DNA from: Glutamicibacter halophytocola
GTDB taxonomy: Bacteria > Actinomycetota > Actinomycetes > Actinomycetales > Micrococcaceae
Reading direction: 5' to 3'
Assembly (NCBI RefSeq): GCF_001302565.1
Contig: NZ_CP012750.1
Location: 806,001 to 870,000 of the forward strand
DNA length: 64,000 nt
Within the stretch, counting starts at the first letter, position 1, and each line of letters begins with the position of its first letter. Below are positions 60,788-64,000 of the stretch, in pieces. The position numbers and the translations under genes were made by a program. The notes under the pieces were generated by a model, which saw nothing but the letters and a program-made list of their open reading frames with translations, made no database searches and had not been told where the DNA came from.

Positions 60788-62055
60788 CCTCTTCCACCTT
60801 GCAACCGGCAATGAGCGTATTGCCTAGCAAGAAGACCTCGATCATCCTTTCGGCGATCGCCGTCATCGTCTTCTTGTGCTTCGGCCTGCTGGGCAACAGC
60901 GAAAGCGCGCACTTCCAGCTGAACAGCTCCGGCGATGCTTTTGAGCTGCCGGAACTGGTGTTCCCGGGCAGGGCCAGCAACATCGTGATCGGACTGCTGC
61001 TTGTGGGCATCGCTGCCTACTCCTGGATGCAGCGCAAAAAGGGCCAAACCCTGGCGACCTGGATGGTTGCCATCGCCGCAGTCCTCTTTGTGCTCTCCTT
61101 CCTGATCTGGGTGGTCTCCGGCGCCGATATCAGCACCATTTCCCTGGCCAGCCTGCTCGCTGGTGCCGTGGTGCTGGCTGTCCCGCTGGTGTTCGGCTCC
61201 CTCTCGGGCGTGCTCTGCGAACGAGCCGGCGTGGTCAACATCGCCATCGAAGGCCAGCTGCTGGGCGGCGCGTTCACCGCGGCACTGGTTTCCTCCTTGA
61301 CCAAGAACGCGTTCCTGGGCCTGATCGCCGCCGGCATTGCCGGCGCCCTGGTCTCCCTGGTGCTGGCGCTGTTCTCCATCAAGTACGTGGTCAACCAGAT
61401 CATTGTCGGCGTGGTGCTCAACGTGCTGGTCTCCGGAATCACCGGATTCCTGTTCACCACCGTGATGCAGGAAGATCCCGAGCTCTTCAACTCGCCGGTG
61501 CACCTGCCGGTTATCGAGATTCCCCTGCTCTCAGCCATTCCGGTGATCGGACCGATCCTGTTCAAGCAGTCGGTCATCGGCTACCTGATGTACCTGGCGG
61601 TGTTCATCGTCTGGTTCGGGCTGTTCAAGACCAAATGGGGCCTGCGGGTGCGTGCCGTGGGCGAGCACCCCAAGGCTGCCGACACCCTGGGCATCAAGGT
61701 CAACCGCACCCGCTTCTGGAATGTCACCCTCGGCGGCATCGTGGCAGGCATCGGCGGCTCCTTCTTCACCCTGGTGGCCATCGACTCCTTCACCAAGGAG
61801 ATCTCCGGCGGCCGCGGCTTCATCGCCTTGGCCGCGGTGATCTTCGGGCGCTGGAACCCGATTGGCGCCTTCCTGGCTGCCCTGCTCTTCGGCTTTGCCG
61901 ATAACCTGCAGGTCATCCTGACCATCATCGGCACCCCCGTGCCGAGCCAGTTCATGGCCATGATGCCGTACCTGGTGACCATCTTCGCGGTGGCTGGACT
62001 CGTGGGGCGCTCCCGCGGGCCGGCAGCTGCGGGCGAACCCTACGTGAAGGAATAA
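60784..62055 (+). CDS. Nucleoside ABC transporter permease 2
   Basis: A 423-residue second permease (NupQ-like). Segments: LVFGSLSGVLCERAGVVNIAIEGQLLGGAF, KYVVNQIIVGVVLNVL, GLRVRAVGEHPKAADTLGI and GRGFIALAAVIFGRWNP. It forms the channel with permease 1. GTG 60784 is preferred; the longer frame runs over the previous gene. cdd begins 9 bases after its stop. Confidence 0.92.
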   Translation: MTSSTLQPAMSVLPSKKTSIILSAIAVIVFLCFGLLGNSESAHFQLNSSGDAFELPELVFPGRASNIVIGLLLVGIAAYSWMQRKKGQTLATWMVAIAAVLFVLSFLIWVVSGADISTISLASLLAGAVVLAVPLVFGSLSGVLCERAGVVNIAIEGQLLGGAFTAALVSSLTKNAFLGLIAAGIAGALVSLVLALFSIKYVVNQIIVGVVLNVLVSGITGFLFTTVMQEDPELFNSPVHLPVIEIPLLSAIPVIGPILFKQSVIGYLMYLAVFIVWFGLFKTKWGLRVRAVGEHPKAADTLGIKVNRTRFWNVTLGGIVAGIGGSFFTLVAIDSFTKEISGGRGFIALAAVIFGRWNPIGAFLAALLFGFADNLQVILTIIGTPVPSQFMAMMPYLVTIFAVAGLVGRSRGPAAAGEPYVKE

Positions 62056-62064
62056 CCGGTACAG

Positions 62065-62475
62065 ATGACTGCCAACACCGCGCCGTGGTCGCAGCTTGAA
62101 GCTGCGGCTGCGGCCGCGCTGTCTCAGGCCTACGCACCCTACTCGACGTTCCGTGTAGGGTCTGCAGCCCAGACCAGCGACGGCCGCATGATTTCCGGCT
62201 GCAATGTCGAAAACGCCGCCTACGGCGTCACCCTTTGTGCCGAATGCTCCATGATCGGCCAGCTATTCGCCACCGGCGGCGGAACCCTGGAGTACTTCCT
62301 GTGCTTCGGCCAGCTCGCCGAGGGGGAATTGGAACTGATCACCCCGTGCGGGCGCTGCCGACAGATCCTCTTCGAGCACCGCGGAGCCAACCTGTTGATC
62401 AAGACCGCCCGTGGAATCGTCGGCATCGAAGACCTTTTGCCTGACGCTTTCGGGCCGCAAAACCTCAACGCCTAG
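62065..62475 (+). CDS. cdd: Cytidine deaminase
   Basis: A 136-residue homotetrameric-type Cdd: cytidine/deoxycytidine to uridine/deoxyuridine. Zinc site: CAEC in TLCAECSMIG (Cys plus catalytic Glu) and PCGRCRQIL. Substrate-binding NVENAAYG is present. Salvages nucleosides brought in by the transporter just upstream. Confidence 0.95.
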   Translation: MTANTAPWSQLEAAAAAALSQAYAPYSTFRVGSAAQTSDGRMISGCNVENAAYGVTLCAECSMIGQLFATGGGTLEYFLCFGQLAEGELELITPCGRCRQILFEHRGANLLIKTARGIVGIEDLLPDAFGPQNLNA

Positions 62476-62518
62476 TGCCGGCGATCACCGGCCACAAGCA
62501 GAACGGATGGTGCCGCTA

Positions 62519-63832
62519 ATGGCTACCGAACAATTCAGCGCAGTGGAAGTCATACGTGCCAAGCGCGACGGCGCGGAACTGGGCAACGAGATGATCGACT
62601 GGACCATCGACGCCTATACCCGCGGAGTCATTGCCGAAGAGCAGATGTCCGCGCTGAATATGGCGATCTACTTCCAGGGCATGAACCGCAGCGAGATTTC
62701 GCGATGGACCACCGCGATGATCAATTCCGGCGAACGCATGGACTTCTCCACCCTGGCCAACCCGTCGGGCCAGAAGCTGGCGACCACCGATAAGCATTCC
62801 ACCGGAGGCGTGGGGGACAAGATCACCTTGCCGCTGGCCCCGCTGGTGGCCAGCTTCGGTGTTGCGGTGCCACAGCTGTCCGGCCGCGGCTTGGGCCACA
62901 CCGGCGGCACCCTGGACAAGCTGGAGGCCATCCCCGGATGGCGGGCCAACCTGTCCAACGAAGAACTCTTCTCGCAGCTCTCCTCAGTCGGCGCGGTCAT
63001 CTGCGCGGCCGGTGCCGGGCTGGCACCGGCGGACAAGAAGCTCTATGCGCTGCGCGATGTCACCGCCACGGTGGAGGCCATCCCGCTGATTGCCTCCTCG
63101 ATCATGAGCAAGAAGATTGCCGAAGGCACCGGCAGCCTGGTGCTTGACGTGAAGGTGGGCTCCGGGGCGTTCATGAAGGACGAAGCCATGGCCAGGGAAC
63201 TGGCCGAGACCATGGTGAACCTCGGCACCGATGCCGGGGTGAACACTGTCGCCCTGCTGACCAATATGGAAACGCCACTGGGCCTGACCGCTGGCAACGC
63301 CATCGAGGTCGAGGAATCGGTGGAGGTGCTCGCCGGTGGCGGACCCGAGGACGTTGTCGATCTGACCGTGGCCCTGGCCATTGAAATGCTGGCTGGCGCT
63401 GGTGTTCACGGCGTTGATGTGCGTGCAGCGCTGAAGAACGGCCGGGCCATGGACAGCTGGCGGGCCATGATCGCCGCCCAGGGCGGCGACCCGGATGCCA
63501 AGCTGCCGGTGGCCAAGGAATCGCATACCGTAGTGGCTGAAGCTGAAGGCGTGCTGATCAAGCTGGATGCCATGGATATCGGGCTGGCGGCCTGGACCCT
63601 GGGAGCAGGACGGGCCCGCAAGGAAGACAGTGTCCAGGCCGGAGCCGGAGTGCGCCTGCACGTCAAGCCGGGCGCCTTGGTGCGCCGTGGCCAACCGATC
63701 GCCACCTTGCTGACCGATACCCCGGACAAGCTGCCGCGCGCCATCGAACTGGCAGAGCGGGCCATCATGATCGGCTCCGAGCACGACCGCCCGGACATGC
63801 GCTTGATCCTCGATCGCATCGCCGCTTCGTAA
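62519..63832 (+). CDS. deoA: Thymidine/pyrimidine-nucleoside phosphorylase
   Basis: A 437-residue phosphorylase: thymidine or deoxyuridine plus phosphate to base and deoxyribose-1-phosphate. Signature KHSTGGVGDKITLPLAPLVAS and SGRGLGHTGGTLDKLE; C-terminal PYNP domain with the pattern GAGRARKEDSVQAGAGV. ATG 62519 is preferred; ATG 62507 would add four residues. Follows cdd by 43 bases and ends the unit at a strong terminator. Confidence 0.94.
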   Translation: MATEQFSAVEVIRAKRDGAELGNEMIDWTIDAYTRGVIAEEQMSALNMAIYFQGMNRSEISRWTTAMINSGERMDFSTLANPSGQKLATTDKHSTGGVGDKITLPLAPLVASFGVAVPQLSGRGLGHTGGTLDKLEAIPGWRANLSNEELFSQLSSVGAVICAAGAGLAPADKKLYALRDVTATVEAIPLIASSIMSKKIAEGTGSLVLDVKVGSGAFMKDEAMARELAETMVNLGTDAGVNTVALLTNMETPLGLTAGNAIEVEESVEVLAGGGPEDVVDLTVALAIEMLAGAGVHGVDVRAALKNGRAMDSWRAMIAAQGGDPDAKLPVAKESHTVVAEAEGVLIKLDAMDIGLAAWTLGAGRARKEDSVQAGAGVRLHVKPGALVRRGQPIATLLTDTPDKLPRAIELAERAIMIGSEHDRPDMRLILDRIAAS

Positions 63833-63846
63833 CTGATATTCCAGGG

Positions 63847-63883
63847 AAGAACCGGGAATCACCACTGGTGACCCGGTTCTTTT
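63847..63883 (+). terminator. Rho-independent terminator after deoA
   Basis: AAGAACCGGG / CCCGGTTCTT with an inner TCACC/GGTGA stem, then a short T run. Nothing recognisable lies between it and the window edge. Confidence 0.88.
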
Positions 63884-64000
63884 CGCATTTGCCGCCCTGG
63901 AAAGCGAAGGAAACCGGACAAGCAACAAGGTCCGCAAGACATGCCCCGGGAACCATCTGGCCCGGTTCAATCGTTGGAAGATTAGCTCCTACCTAGGTCG

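Overview
The window is high-GC actinobacterial chromosome, most likely from the Micrococcaceae (Arthrobacter/Glutamicibacter-like). Three things point there: the run sdhCDAB - manC - M20 amidohydrolase - BMP-type nucleoside ABC transporter - cdd - deoA; many GTG and TTG starts; and a choline oxidase closely resembling the Arthrobacter globiformis enzyme. No rRNA, tRNA, CRISPR array or insertion sequence was recognised.

1-9.5 kb (accessory, visibly less GC-rich). A partial multi-spanning membrane protein on the minus strand is followed by a secreted Cys-containing protein whose gene overlaps a small acidic cytosolic partner (possible effector/immunity pair). Next come an acidic, sortase-anchored surface protein and a complete-looking CBASS anti-phage operon. 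That operon has a CD-NTase, a Cap2-like E2-E1 conjugating enzyme and a Cap5-like HNH-SAVED nuclease, all three genes overlapping. No Cap3 (JAB) protease gene is visible, although the Cap2 is full length.

9.7-17.2 kb (sulfur amino acids). A minus-strand operon encodes DUF1852/MesX, the MetE-core protein MesD and a flavin reductase, with a divergent LysR regulator. MesD/MesX is a folate-independent methionine synthase. Then come a SAM-I riboswitch, metY and metB, and an AraC/GyrI-type regulator.

17.3-24.5 kb. A DUF222-HNH protein, a gamma-carbonic-anhydrase-like hexapeptide protein, purU, a secreted LRR/Ig-repeat protein, a flavin monooxygenase-like protein, and folD behind a ZTP (pfl) riboswitch.

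24.5-38.6 kb. A cytochrome P450 with its own ferredoxin, ferredoxin reductase, MHS-family transporter and LysR regulator. A second, very similar MHS transporter/LysR pair lies about 8 kb on. Between and after them are two NarL-type two-component systems and small membrane proteins.

38.6-44.7 kb. xthA, trpS and a 2H phosphoesterase, then a D-malate/tartrate utilisation module (LysR, DmlA-like dehydrogenase, DctA). The dctA gene is frameshifted exactly at a TGGC x4 tandem repeat: three copies would restore the frame, so this may be a phase-variable switch, a recent mutation or a sequence error.

44.7-64 kb. sdhCDAB, manC, a choline-to-glycine-betaine module (BetT transporter, betaine aldehyde dehydrogenase, choline oxidase) with a perfect 16-bp operator-like palindrome upstream, an M20 amidohydrolase, and a nucleoside uptake and salvage operon (BMP lipoprotein, ATPase, two permeases, cdd, deoA).
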